Assembly: GCF_001427105.1 (NCBI RefSeq)
Contig: NZ_LMGI01000001.1
Coordinates: forward strand, 1,116,001-1,180,000
Length of the DNA: 64,000 nucleotides
Source: Sphingopyxis sp. Root154
GTDB taxonomy: Bacteria; Pseudomonadota; Alphaproteobacteria; Sphingomonadales; Sphingomonadaceae
Reading direction: 5' to 3'
Shown here: positions 7,332-15,267 of the stretch, piece after piece
Numbering within the stretch: the first letter of the stretch is position 1
Layout of the letters: every line of letters begins with the position of its first letter
Translations under genes and position numbers: made by a program
Notes under the pieces: model-generated
Database searches by the model: none
The model's input: only the letters and a program-made list of their open reading frames with translations
Told to the model about the DNA's origin: nothing

Positions 7332-8276
7332 CTATTTCTTGAGTCCGATCTCGCGCAGCCGCTCCTGCAGATACTCGTCTGCGGTGATCGGCGTCGGATA
7401 TAAATTTGGGTGCGAGGCATCGACGCAGCTTTCGAGCGTCTCGATCGGATAGTCTGAGCGGAAATGCAGGAAAAAGGGCATCGAATAGCGCGCGACGCTC
7501 GCGCGGCCCGCGTCGGGATTGCGGACGCGGTGGGTGGTCGAGGGCAGCTTGTTGTTGGTCAGCCGTTGCAGCATGTCGCCGACATTGACCGCCATCGCGC
7601 CCGGCGGGGGCGAGACCGGAAGCCAGCTGCCGTCCTTGTCGAGGATTTCGAGGCCGGCTTCTTCGGCGCCGAGCAACAGCGTGATCGTGTTGATGTCTTC
7701 ATGCGCCTCGGCGCGGATGCCCTTCGCGGGGGCTTCGACCGGCGGATAATGGAGCAGGCGCATCACGCTGTTGCCGTCGGCGACGGTGTCGTCGAAGAAA
7801 TCGGGCGCGAGGCCGAGATAGCGCGCGATGCCCGACAGGAGCCGGCCGCCGACGCGGTCGAATTCGGCGAAGAGCTTGTCATAGGCAGTGCGGAAGCCTT
7901 CGACTTCGGCGGGCCAGACATTGTTCGGCTGCTGCGCGGCGAGGCGGTGCCCGGCGGGCAGGTCGCGGCCGACGTGCCAGAATTCCTTGAGGTCGACTTC
8001 CTTCGCGCCCTTGGCAATCTCGGTCCCGAAGGGGGTATAGCCGCGCGCGCCGCCGCCGCCGGCGATATGATAGGCGCGCTTGGTTTCCTCGGGCAGCGCG
8101 AAGAAGGCTTTCGCCTTGTCCCACGCTTCGTCGATCAGCGCGGGGTCGATGCCATGATCGGTAATCATCGCGAAACCAAAGCGTTCGAAGGAGGCGCCGA
8201 AATCCTTTGCGAACTGGTCGGCAGGGAGCGACATGGAAATGACGGGTACGGCAGCAGTCATGCGATTATTGTCCAT
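7332..8276 (-). CDS. isopenicillin N synthase-like 2-oxoglutarate/Fe(II) dioxygenase
   Basis: The 314-residue protein has an N-terminal DIOX_N-type region (FGFAMITDHGID) and a C-terminal double-stranded beta-helix domain. The iron triad is visible as HEDINTITLL (His and Asp) and STTHRV (distal His). A following R-x-S (RASVARYS) would bind the 2-oxoglutarate carboxylate. The substrate is unknown; bacterial members act on small metabolites. Either the first Met (8276) or the Met five codons later (8261) could be the start, as neither has a strong ribosome-binding site. The gene diverges from the EVE gene. Confidence 0.85.
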   Translation of the reverse strand: MDNNRMTAAVPVISMSLPADQFAKDFGASFERFGFAMITDHGIDPALIDEAWDKAKAFFALPEETKRAYHIAGGGGARGYTPFGTEIAKGAKEVDLKEFWHVGRDLPAGHRLAAQQPNNVWPAEVEGFRTAYDKLFAEFDRVGGRLLSGIARYLGLAPDFFDDTVADGNSVMRLLHYPPVEAPAKGIRAEAHEDINTITLLLGAEEAGLEILDKDGSWLPVSPPPGAMAVNVGDMLQRLTNNKLPSTTHRVRNPDAGRASVARYSMPFFLHFRSDYPIETLESCVDASHPNLYPTPITADEYLQERLREIGLKK

Positions 8277-8393
8277 CTGATCGGGGCGGCGCCGCTCGGG
8301 CGCGTCATGAGTCGCGATTTAGGCGCTGTCCGCCGACGGTTAAAGGGAAAAAGGCGGTTTCGTCCCGCGCGCGGCTCGGCTAAGCCCCGGCCC

Positions 8394-8819
8394 ATGAGCA
8401 AGCAATATTGGCTGATGAAATCCGAGCCCGACGCCTATGCGTGGGAGCAACTCGTCAAGGACGGCACCGGCATCTGGGACGGCGTGCGCAATCACACCGC
8501 GAAACTCAACATGATGGCGATGAAGGTCGGCGACGAGGCATTTTTCTATCACAGCAATATCGGCAAGGAATGCGTCGGGATCATGGAGATCACCGAAGAG
8601 AGCTTTCCCGACCCGACTGCCGAGAAGGGATCGCCTTGGGTCGTGGTGCGCGTCGCGCCAGTGCGCTCGCTCGCCAATCCGGTGACGCTGGCGGCGATCA
8701 AGGCCGATTCCAAGCTCGCCGACATGGATCTGATCCGCCAGTCGCGGCTATCGGTCGGGCGCGTGACGCCCGATGAGTGGAAGCACATCCTGAAAAAATC
8801 GGAGAAGCCCGAGGGCTGA
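8394..8819 (+). CDS. EVE domain protein
   Basis: The 141-residue protein is a single EVE domain (relative of PUA/YTH, thymocyte nuclear protein 1-like). It starts YWLMKSEPDAYAWEQL and has WDGVRNHTAKLNMMAMKVGDEAFFYHS, the core family signature. The C-terminal RLSVGRVTPDEW is also typical. EVE domains are thought to bind modified bases in DNA or RNA. Stand-alone versions like this are common in proteobacteria and their biological role is unclear. The upstream reading frame from about 7464 is a shadow of the dioxygenase gene. Confidence 0.9.
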   Translation: MSKQYWLMKSEPDAYAWEQLVKDGTGIWDGVRNHTAKLNMMAMKVGDEAFFYHSNIGKECVGIMEITEESFPDPTAEKGSPWVVVRVAPVRSLANPVTLAAIKADSKLADMDLIRQSRLSVGRVTPDEWKHILKKSEKPEG

Positions 8820-8825
8820 ACCGGC

Positions 8826-9155
8826 TTACTGGCCGCGCAGCTTTACCTGCAGGTGCTTCGCCACCGAAGGATGAAGCGGATTGACGAATTCGCAGCCATA
8901 ATTGTTGCCATCGGCGCGGCGGACGACCGCCTCCAGCGGCTGGAGCCCGGGCAGGTTCACCCAGATATGTTTGCCGATCTGCGGCCGGAAAAAGGTGACC
9001 ATGCGAAAGCCCGTCGACGAAAGATCGAACAGTTCGACGTCGAAGGGGTTTAGCCCCGGCTCGCGGAAACGCGCGCGCGCGGTCACGGGTGCGCGCTCGG
9101 CGCCTCGCCCGGCGGTCGGCGCTTTCCTGGTTTCGATGGTGCGATTCCCCAACAC
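8826..9155 (-). CDS. PilZ domain protein
   Basis: This 109-residue protein with a probable GTG start is almost entirely one PilZ-type barrel. Arg-rich residues near position 27-30 (RARFR) are followed by VELFDLSSTGFRM, the D-x-S-x-x-G motif. The end reads RRADGNNYGCEFVNPL, matching the final strands. It is expected to bind cyclic di-GMP and act in the cytoplasm, with unknown partner. The gene converges on the EVE gene, leaving 6 bases between the two stops. Confidence 0.8.
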   Translation of the reverse strand: MLGNRTIETRKAPTAGRGAERAPVTARARFREPGLNPFDVELFDLSSTGFRMVTFFRPQIGKHIWVNLPGLQPLEAVVRRADGNNYGCEFVNPLHPSVAKHLQVKLRGQ

Positions 9156-9243
9156 GGATTCGGTCCCTGCATGTCATTCTTGGTCGCACCGCTTTTAGGA
9201 CACCGTTGGTTACCTCAAAGTGAAGCGATATGGTGAAAATCGG

Positions 9244-9834
9244 TTATACCGGTGGTGTGTCGCCGACCGCCATCAACTGGCTGGGATAGGGGACCGCGAG
9301 CGCCACGGCGGCACGCCACTCGCCGCTCAGCCAGGTGCCATAATCTTCGGGATGAAGGATCACCGGCATGCCCTTTGGCTGATGGTGCGCGACCAGCCGA
9401 TTGGCGTCAGTCGTAAGCATCGCGAAGCAGGGCCAGTCATCGCCCTGCCGATGGATTCCGGCAAAGGCGAAGACCGGCCGCGACGGCACCGAGAACCAGT
9501 GCTGGCGCCGCGCGCCTTCGGGGCCCGACCAATAGGCAAAGGCGGTCGCGGGGATCAGGCAGCGCAATTCGGCGTGGCGCAGCGTCCCGATCCAGAACGG
9601 GCTGGCAAGGTTGCGAACGCTGGTGACCGGCCGGTCGCCCTGCGGCGGCGGCGGAACGCCCCAGAGTTTCGGGCGCAGATAACGCCGCGATCCGCCACGG
9701 CCGTCGCTGACGATCACCGGCGCCGGGCGACCGGGCGCGACATAGTCGCCGGTCCAAGGGTCATTGCCGGCCTCGGCACCGAACGCCGCGGCGATCGTGC
9801 TGGCGGGGACATCAAGACGGTAGAGACTGGTCAT
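9244..9834 (-). CDS. SRAP-family (YedK/HMCES-like) protein lacking the catalytic residues
   Basis: The 196-residue protein has the overall SRAP fold order: LYRLDVPASTIAAAFG, APGRPAPVIVS, LWGVP, VRNLASPFW, RCLIPATAFAYW and GMPVILHPEDYGTWL. Active SRAP proteins begin Met-Cys and the Cys crosslinks abasic DNA. Here ATG 9834 gives Met-Thr (MTSLYR, where relatives read MCNLYR). The catalytic Glu position (GFYEW in active members) is Tyr (AFAYW), and the NNAR-type Asn is also changed (TSVRN). A His before MPVIL remains. I infer loss of the crosslinking function. The longer upstream frame adds only unrelated residues and does not restore a Met-Cys start next to LYR. Confidence 0.8.
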   Translation of the reverse strand: MTSLYRLDVPASTIAAAFGAEAGNDPWTGDYVAPGRPAPVIVSDGRGGSRRYLRPKLWGVPPPPQGDRPVTSVRNLASPFWIGTLRHAELRCLIPATAFAYWSGPEGARRQHWFSVPSRPVFAFAGIHRQGDDWPCFAMLTTDANRLVAHHQPKGMPVILHPEDYGTWLSGEWRAAVALAVPYPSQLMAVGDTPPV

Positions 9835-9841
9835 TGCAAGC

Positions 9842-10243
9842 TTAGTCGGTCCCGCGCACCCGTCCGCGACCGGCCTTGACACTGCTGCGCGCTTTCTTGC
9901 TGTCGACGCGGCGCGCTTTGGCCGCCTTGCTCGGCTTGGTCTTGATGCGGCGTTCGGGGCGCACGAGCGCGGCGTCGATCAGTTCGGACAGGCGTTCGCG
10001 AGCGTCAGCGCGGTTCGCTTCCTGCGTGCGATAGCGGCGCGCGAGGATGATGAGTTCGCCCTCGGTCGTCATCCGGCTGCCCGCGAGGGTTTTCAGTCGT
10101 TTGAACGCGTCGGGCGTGAGGCCGAGCGCATAGACATTGACGCGCAATTGGCACGCGGTCGCGACCTTGTTGACATTCTGTCCGCCGGGGCCCGTGCCGG
10201 CTAGAAATTTTTCACTAATCGCGCTTTCGGGGATCTCAGCCAC
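9842..10243 (-). CDS. arfB: alternative ribosome-rescue factor / peptidyl-tRNA hydrolase
   Basis: The 133-residue protein has the GGQ release-factor motif (GTGPGGQNVNK, about residues 16-26) and a long basic C-terminal tail (KTKPSKAAKARR...). This is the layout of ArfB/YaeJ, which frees stalled ribosomes by hydrolysing peptidyl-tRNA while its tail fills the empty mRNA channel. I chose GTG 10243 because homologues begin close to ESAISEKF. It overlaps the stop of the pseudouridine synthase gene by 8 bases, so translation is probably coupled. It belongs to a minus-strand run with the SRAP-like gene downstream. Confidence 0.9.
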   Translation of the reverse strand: MAEIPESAISEKFLAGTGPGGQNVNKVATACQLRVNVYALGLTPDAFKRLKTLAGSRMTTEGELIILARRYRTQEANRADARERLSELIDAALVRPERRIKTKPSKAAKARRVDSKKARSSVKAGRGRVRGTD

Positions 10244-10919
10244 GCGTTGGCTCCGCTCCCTCCGGCGCCGCGAAGCCCAATGCGATGAAGCTGTCGGGGA
10301 ACGGCGCCTCGGCAATTATCGACGGCTTGACGTCACGTTTTACCACCAGCCGTTCGGCATGGAGCAAGGTGCGCGTCCTGGTGCCACCGCGGCCGTAGAC
10401 GGGGTCGCCGACAAGCGGAAAGCCGAGCCCTTCGAGCGCGTGGACGCGCAGCTGGTGCGTGCGGCCGGTTTCGGGGCGGAAGCGCAGCAGCGCGCGGTCG
10501 CCGACGACGGCGAGCTTTTCCCAATGCGAGACCGAGGGCTTGCCCTTCGGATCGCCGACCATGCGCCAGCCTTCTTCGGCGGTCGACACCTTCGACAGCG
10601 GAAGGTCGATCGTGCCGCCGTCGCCGTCGGGGATGCCATCAACGATCGCGAGATATTGCTTTTCGACCTCGCGGCTTTCGAACGCGCGGGTGAAACGGCC
10701 GTGCGCCTTGGGATTGCGCGCGAGCAGCAGGCAGCCCGAGGTGTCGCGGTCGAGCCGGTGGACCGCGAGCGGCCAGCGCTTGAAGCCGAACTTCAAAAGG
10801 TCGAGATGATTCTCGAGGCTGATGCTGCCGTCGCGCGGGGCATCGACGGGAAGGCCCGCAGGCTTGTCGATGACGAGGGCCTCGCCATCGAGGAAGAGAA
10901 CACGATCTGAAAGGAGCAT
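10236..10919 (-). CDS. RluA-family RNA pseudouridine synthase
   Basis: This 227-residue cytoplasmic enzyme turns uridine into pseudouridine in rRNA or tRNA. The catalytic motif HRLDRDTSG (around residues 54-62, Asp is the nucleophile) and the later RPETGRTHQLRVH block are diagnostic. There is no N-terminal S4 domain, so it is a short RluA-type member and its RNA target cannot be named. The stop overlaps arfB, which suggests a small translation-related operon. Confidence 0.9.
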   Translation of the reverse strand: MLLSDRVLFLDGEALVIDKPAGLPVDAPRDGSISLENHLDLLKFGFKRWPLAVHRLDRDTSGCLLLARNPKAHGRFTRAFESREVEKQYLAIVDGIPDGDGGTIDLPLSKVSTAEEGWRMVGDPKGKPSVSHWEKLAVVGDRALLRFRPETGRTHQLRVHALEGLGFPLVGDPVYGRGGTRTRTLLHAERLVVKRDVKPSIIAEAPFPDSFIALGFAAPEGAEPTRG

Positions 10920-10943
10920 GGCGCGCTATAGGCGGGCTGCCGC

Positions 10944-11750
10944 TCAGTCGAAAGCGTAAACGTCCATCGCGAGCAGGCCATAGGTCACGCTGGCGTGCAG
11001 CCGTTCGGCTTTGAAGGGCGCCGCCGCCCCACCCGCGCCCATCGCCACGAACAGCGGCAATATATGGTCGGGGGTCGGGTGATTGTCGCGGCCATGCGGC
11101 GCGCGCTCGACGCTTTGCAGCACGTCATCGACGGCGCTGGCGGCCATCCGATCCGCGATCCAGTCGGTGAAGTCTGTGATCCATGCTGGCGCCGGGGCGT
11201 CGATCGGCAGACGCGCCGCGAACAGCGCGCGCAGATTGTGCGTGATGCTGCCCGATCCGATGATCAGCACATCCTCATCGCGAAGCGGCGCGAGCGCCTG
11301 CCCGAGCGCATAATGCCATTCGGGCGAGGCGTTCGAGGCGATCGAGAGCTGGACGACGGGAATGTCAGCGTCGGGGTAGATTAGCGACAACGGCACCCAG
11401 GCGCCGTGATCGAGCCCGCGTTCGGGATCGGCGGTGACGGCAAGGCCGTGTTCCGCGAGCAGTTCGACCACGCGCGTCGCGAGCAGCGGATCGCCCGGCG
11501 CGGGGTAGCACATCGCGAACAGTTCGTCGGGAAAGCCCCCGAAGTCGTGGATCGTCGGCGGCGCCGGCGAGGCGGTGACGGTGGCGCGATCGCCCTGATA
11601 CGCGGCGTCATGATGCGCCGACACGACGAGAATCGCGCGCGGGCGCGGGAGCCCGGCACCCAGCCCGGCGAGGAAGGTCCGCGCCGGGCTGGGCTCGAGC
11701 GCCATCATCGGCGAGCCATGCGAAAGGAAGAGGCTCGGGAGATGGCGCAT
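10944..11750 (-). CDS. DODA-type class III extradiol dioxygenase (YgiD-like)
   Basis: The 268-residue enzyme has LFLSHGSPMMAL at the N-terminus (first His metal ligand), VVSAHHDAAY, GLDHGAWVPL and GSGSITHNL. These are the signature blocks of the LigB-like DODA family, which opens catechol rings such as DOPA using a metal and O2. The physiological substrate in this organism is unknown. It is 4 bases downstream of the azoreductase gene on the same strand, and a pirin gene follows further upstream. All three enzyme types act on catechol, quinone or flavonoid-like compounds. Confidence 0.88.
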   Translation of the reverse strand: MRHLPSLFLSHGSPMMALEPSPARTFLAGLGAGLPRPRAILVVSAHHDAAYQGDRATVTASPAPPTIHDFGGFPDELFAMCYPAPGDPLLATRVVELLAEHGLAVTADPERGLDHGAWVPLSLIYPDADIPVVQLSIASNASPEWHYALGQALAPLRDEDVLIIGSGSITHNLRALFAARLPIDAPAPAWITDFTDWIADRMAASAVDDVLQSVERAPHGRDNHPTPDHILPLFVAMGAGGAAAPFKAERLHASVTYGLLAMDVYAFD

Positions 11751-11754
11751 CGGT

Positions 11755-12351
11755 TCAGGCAGCCTGCTTCAGGCCATCGATCGTCGAGGTGGCGCGAGCG
11801 ACCGCTTCGCCGTCCATCATATGGCCGTCGGCGGCGATGATCGTGACGTCGGTGATGCCGACGAAGCCGAGGATATGCTTCAGGTAACCGCTCGCGAAAT
11901 CGACCTCGCTGCCCAGCGGTACGCCGCCCGAGGCAAAAACGATGAACGCGCGCTTGCCCGTCAGCAGCCCTTCGGGACCGGCTTCGGTATAACGGAAGGT
12001 ACGGCGCGCGCGGGCGATCAGGTCGACCCAGGCTTTGAGCGACGCGGGGATCGCGAAATTATAGATCGGTGCGGTGATGACGATCGTGTCGGCGGCTTCG
12101 AGTTCGGCGATCAGTTCGTCCGACCCCGCGAGCACGGCCTTTTGCTCGTCGCTGCGCGCCGCTTCGTCGGTGAAATTGGCGCCGATCCAGCTTTCGGTGA
12201 GCAGCGCGGGCGGTGCGGTGTTGAGGTCGCGACGGGTTATGGTGGCGCCGTAACCCTGTTCGACGAGGCGGTTCACCAGCTGGTCGGCGAGCGGGCGGGT
12301 GGTCGAACCTTCGTTGCGGGCGCTGGCGTCGATGCGAAGAATATGGGTCAT
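11755..12351 (-). CDS. azoR: FMN-dependent NADH:quinone/azo reductase
   Basis: This 198-residue flavodoxin-fold enzyme starts with the phosphate-binding loop DASARNEGSTTR. PIYNFAIPASLKAWVDLIARARRTF is the characteristic FMN-contact block of AzoR, and FASGGVPLGS is a later one. AzoR enzymes reduce quinones by two electrons and can reduce azo dyes; protection against quinone stress is the likely role. The gene lies between pirin and the ring-cleaving dioxygenase on the minus strand. A 124-base leader to pirin contains two perfect stem-loops. Confidence 0.9.
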   Translation of the reverse strand: MTHILRIDASARNEGSTTRPLADQLVNRLVEQGYGATITRRDLNTAPPALLTESWIGANFTDEAARSDEQKAVLAGSDELIAELEAADTIVITAPIYNFAIPASLKAWVDLIARARRTFRYTEAGPEGLLTGKRAFIVFASGGVPLGSEVDFASGYLKHILGFVGITDVTIIAADGHMMDGEAVARATSTIDGLKQAA

Positions 12352-12384
12352 CGGGGATACTCCTTTTCACTTCAGGGGAGAGAG

Positions 12385-12465
12385 GGTGCCGCGAGCCGCC
12401 CATGTTTTGGGAAGAACTCGCGGCACCGGGTGGGCCGCCGTCAGGGAGGGGGACGTCGGCGGCCC
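12385..12465. repeat. two consecutive perfect stem-loops between pirin and azoR
   Basis: Bases 12385-12395 pair perfectly with 12417-12427 (11-bp stem, 21-base loop). Bases 12432-12440 pair perfectly with 12457-12465 (9-bp stem, 16-base loop). No T-tract follows in either direction, so they are not standard intrinsic terminators. On the minus strand they would form in the RNA between the pirin stop and the azoR start, where they could attenuate or stabilise the message. Confidence 0.55.
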
Positions 12466-12475
12466 GGTGGCTTCG

Positions 12476-13171
12476 TCAGAGGCTGTCGACCAGCACCAGC
12501 TCGGCGTCGTCGAGCGCCTCAACCTCGATCGTTCCGACATCGCGGAGCGCGATGCCGTCGCGGGGATCGGCCTCCGCGCCGTTGACGCGGATGCGGCCCT
12601 TGGCGGCGACGAGGTAGGCGTGACGTCCAGCTTCGAGGTCGTAGGAGATGCTCTCACCGGCGTTGACCGTCGCCGCAGCGACGCGGGCGTTGGCGCGGAT
12701 CGGCAAGGCTTCGTCGCCCTCGATGCCGCTCGCCAGCGTCACGAACTGGCCCGAGCGGTCATTCTTGGGAAACTGGCGCGCGCCCCAGCCAGGATTGCCG
12801 CCATCACGGTCGGGCATGATCCAGATCTGGAACAGCGTCGTTTCCTCATCCTCGAGGTTGAACTCGCTGTGCGTCACGCCGGTGCCGGCGCTCATGACCT
12901 GGACATCGCCCGCCGCGGTGCGGCCGCTGTTGCCCATGCTGTCGCGATGCGTGATCGCGCCGCTGCGGACATAGGTGATGATTTCCATGTCGCGGTGCGG
13001 GTGCGGGGGGAAACCCGACTGCGCCGCGATGGCATCGTCGTTCCAGACGCGGAGCGCGCCCCAACCCATCCGTTTCGGGTCGTGATAGTTTGCGAAAGAG
13101 AAATGGTGACGGGCGTCGAGCCAGCCGTGGTCGGCGTGGCCCAAGCTGTCGAATTTGCGAATGTCGATCAT
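12476..13171 (-). CDS. pirin family protein
   Basis: The 231-residue bicupin starts at ATG 13171 behind AAGGAAAGGA. It has the pirin core GFPPHPHRDMEIITYV (two metal His plus the Glu following) and GTGVTHSEFN (third His), then a second cupin half. Bacterial pirins bind Fe(II) and some have quercetin dioxygenase activity, while others act as redox-sensing partners. It diverges from a LysR regulator (13307) with an inverted repeat in the gap, the classical arrangement of a LysR target gene. Confidence 0.9.
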   Translation of the reverse strand: MIDIRKFDSLGHADHGWLDARHHFSFANYHDPKRMGWGALRVWNDDAIAAQSGFPPHPHRDMEIITYVRSGAITHRDSMGNSGRTAAGDVQVMSAGTGVTHSEFNLEDEETTLFQIWIMPDRDGGNPGWGARQFPKNDRSGQFVTLASGIEGDEALPIRANARVAAATVNAGESISYDLEAGRHAYLVAAKGRIRVNGAEADPRDGIALRDVGTIEVEALDDAELVLVDSL

Positions 13172-13271
13172 TGGCCTTGTCCTTTCCTTGCCGCCTTGGG
13201 GCATCGGGGCCCGGCGGCGTTCATCTGTTGAGGACAAAATAGGCATTCCGATCGTTTCGAAAATAGCGTAG

Positions 13272-13292
13272 ATGGAAAACCATCGTTTCCAT
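13272..13292. promoter_or_regulatory. candidate LysR operator (inverted repeat)
   Basis: ATGGAAA (13272-13278) and TTTCCAT (13286-13292) are perfect 7-bp inverted arms with a 7-base spacer. They lie just ahead of the AGGAG of the LysR gene and within the 135-base gap to divergent pirin. A smaller nested inverted repeat (GATGG-AAAA-CCATC, 13271-13284) overlaps it. The position suits autoregulation and control of pirin. Assignment is by symmetry and context. Confidence 0.5.
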
Positions 13293-13306
13293 TCAGGAGC
13301 TGTTGC

Positions 13307-14254
13307 GTGGCACTTCCCGACTATGAAGGCTGGGCCTGTTTCGTCGCTGTCGCCGATGGCGGCAGCTTTACCGCCGCGGCGGCATCGCTCGGGCTGTCGA
13401 AGGCGAGCGTGTCGAAGGCGGTGACGCGGCTCGAGGCGTCGCTCGGCATCACCCTGCTCCACCGAAGCTCGCGCGTCGTCGCGGTGTCGACCGCCGGCGC
13501 GGGGCTGCTCGACGAGGCGCGCGCGATGGTCGCGGCGGCGACCGCGGCCACTGAAGCTGCGCGCGGAGACCGCGTCGACCTGGCGGGGCCGATCCGTCTC
13601 GCCGCGCCGATGAGCTTCGGGATCAAGGTGCTCGGCCCGCCGCTCGCGGTCTTTCTCGAGCGGCATCCGGCGGTCGAGATCGAAGTATTGCTGAGCGATG
13701 CGCGAAACGATCCGGTCGCCGAGGGGATCGACCTGACATTGCGCATCGCGCCGCTCGCCGATTCGAGCCTGCTCGCGCGCACGATCGCCCCCGTCGCGGC
13801 CTCGGTGATCGCCAGCCCCGCCTATCTGGAAAAGCACGGCACGCCCAAACATCCGCTCGAACTCGCGGGCCACCGGCTGATCGGTTACGGCCACCGCCAG
13901 CGCGCGATGCCGCTGCATTTCCACCGCAAGGGCGAGGAGGCGACCGTGCTGCCGACCGGGCCGCTGTTCGCGAACAATGGCGATGTCGCGGTGCCGCTGG
14001 TCGTCGCGGGGGTCGGAATCGCCTCGCTGCCCGACTTCATCGCCGCCGAAGCACTGGCATCGGGCGCGGTCGTCCCGATCCTGACCGACTGGTCGCTACC
14101 GCAGTCGCACCTGCACCTGCTGTCACCGCCATCGCGGCTGCGCCCGGCGCGCGTGCGTGCGCTTTCGGACCATCTGGTCGACACGCTGAAGATGTCCTGT
14201 ACCGGCGCACATGATCGCTATGTGGCGCTTCACCATGATCCGAAAACGGCCTGA
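13307..14254 (+). CDS. LysR family transcriptional regulator
   Basis: This 315-residue regulator with a GTG start lies 7 bases after AGGAG. The N-terminal winged helix-turn-helix is clear (FVAVADGGSFTAAAASLGLSKASVSKAVTRLE, cited in parts), and a periplasmic-binding-like effector domain follows (about residues 90-295). It is of the small-molecule-sensing type with unknown inducer. It is divergent from pirin, so pirin and possibly azoR and the dioxygenase are the probable regulon. Confidence 0.92.
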   Translation: MALPDYEGWACFVAVADGGSFTAAAASLGLSKASVSKAVTRLEASLGITLLHRSSRVVAVSTAGAGLLDEARAMVAAATAATEAARGDRVDLAGPIRLAAPMSFGIKVLGPPLAVFLERHPAVEIEVLLSDARNDPVAEGIDLTLRIAPLADSSLLARTIAPVAASVIASPAYLEKHGTPKHPLELAGHRLIGYGHRQRAMPLHFHRKGEEATVLPTGPLFANNGDVAVPLVVAGVGIASLPDFIAAEALASGAVVPILTDWSLPQSHLHLLSPPSRLRPARVRALSDHLVDTLKMSCTGAHDRYVALHHDPKTA

Positions 14255-14276
14255 GCGACTGTTGCAAAATGGCCGC

Positions 14277-14281
14277 GACTC
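14277..14281. promoter_or_regulatory. GANTC site upstream of ctrA
   Basis: GACTC at 14277-14281 is a GANTC sequence, the recognition site of the CcrM cell-cycle methyltransferase in alphaproteobacteria. It sits inside a 13-base inverted repeat (14273-14285) and 16 bases ahead of the CtrA box. In Caulobacter the ctrA P1 promoter is sensitive to methylation of such a site. Confidence 0.4.
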
Positions 14282-14296
14282 GCGGACTTCTGAGGG

Positions 14297-14311
14297 TTAA
14301 ATCAAAATTAA
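14297..14311. promoter_or_regulatory. CtrA box (TTAA-N7-TTAA) upstream of ctrA
   Basis: TTAA at 14297-14300, seven bases, then TTAA at 14308-14311 is an exact match to the full CtrA recognition pattern. A further half site GGTTAA lies at 14335-14340. The box is about 126 bases ahead of the ctrA start, so it is placed for autoregulation. Confidence 0.7.
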
Positions 14312-14436
14312 CCTTTTCCCTTCATTAGTTTCGTGGTTAATGTTCCGGCAGTCCTGCAACGGGGGTTTGGTCGGTGACATCCTTGATGGTCATGCGATCG
14401 GGTTCGCGGGATTATCGTGGGAAAAAGGGGTGCCCA

Positions 14437-15144
14437 ATGCGCGTACTGCTGATCGAGGACGAGCCGACGACCGCGAAAGCGATCGATACGATGCTCACGA
14501 CCGAGGGCTTCAATGTCTATACCACCGATCTCGGTGAGGAAGGCTTGGACCTGGGTAAGCTCTATGATTACGACATCATCCTGCTCGACCTGAACCTGCC
14601 CGACATGCACGGCTATGACGTGCTGAAGAAGCTCCGCACCGCCAAGGTGCAGACGCCGGTGCTGATCCTGTCGGGCATTTCGGAAATGGATTCGAAGGTG
14701 CGCTCGTTCGGCTTTGGCGCCGACGATTATGTCACCAAGCCGTTCCACCGCGACGAACTGGTCGCCCGCATCCACGCGGTCGTCCGCCGGTCGAAGGGCC
14801 ACAGCCAGAGCGTCATCAAGACAGGCAAGCTGGCGGTCAACCTCGACACCAAGACGGTCGAAGTCGACACGACGCGCGTGCATCTGACCGGCAAGGAATA
14901 TCAGATGCTCGAGCTGCTGAGCCTTCGCAAAGGCACGACGCTGACCAAGGAAATGTTCCTGAACCACCTTTACGGCGGCATGGACGAACCCGAATTGAAG
15001 ATCATCGACGTCTTCATCTGCAAGCTGCGCAAGAAACTCGCGCTCGCCTGCCACGGCGAAAATTATATCGAGACGGTCTGGGGCCGAGGTTATGTCCTTC
15101 GCGATATCGACGACGAAGGCAATGAAGTGCGCCGCGTCGCCTGA
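14437..15144 (+). CDS. ctrA: cell cycle response regulator CtrA
   Basis: The 235-residue OmpR-type response regulator has the phosphoacceptor at D51 ([12 protein letters not shown]), the acidic pair E7/D8 near the start and the K-P-F signature (TKPFHRDEL). Its DNA-binding domain contains [17 protein letters not shown] and GRGYVLRD. The sequence is near-identical in these blocks to Caulobacter CtrA, the master cell-cycle regulator phosphorylated through the CckA-ChpT relay. I chose ATG 14437 (after AAAAAGGGG), which gives the classical MRVLLIEDE start; the frame is open upstream but without homology. A terminator follows at 15177. Confidence 0.96.
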   Translation: MRVLLIEDEPTTAKAIDTMLTTEGFNVYTTDLGEEGLDLGKLYDYDIILLDLNLPDMHGYDVLKKLRTAKVQTPVLILSGISEMDSKVRSFGFGADDYVTKPFHRDELVARIHAVVRRSKGHSQSVIKTGKLAVNLDTKTVEVDTTRVHLTGKEYQMLELLSLRKGTTLTKEMFLNHLYGGMDEPELKIIDVFICKLRKKLALACHGENYIETVWGRGYVLRDIDDEGNEVRRVA

Positions 15145-15176
15145 CGCGTAGCGCCTTACAAGTTTACCGAGGGAAC

Positions 15177-15209
15177 CCGGCGCGGAGCGATCCGCGCCGG
15201 TTTTCTTTT
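15177..15209 (+). terminator. Rho-independent terminator of ctrA
   Basis: A perfect 10-bp stem (15177-15186 with 15191-15200), a GCGA tetraloop and TTTTCTTTT at 15201-15209, 32 bases after the ctrA stop. Confidence 0.92.
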
Positions 15210-15267
15210 GGCGTGCTGGCCATGGTGCGGTTGAGGGCAGCTAATGACCGATTGCGGACGTTATGAT

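Noticed and set aside
12476..13924. Long minus-strand frame extending pirin through the LysR gene
   Set aside because: The part beyond 13171 is antisense to the LysR gene. Pirin starts at ATG 13171 with a good ribosome-binding site.
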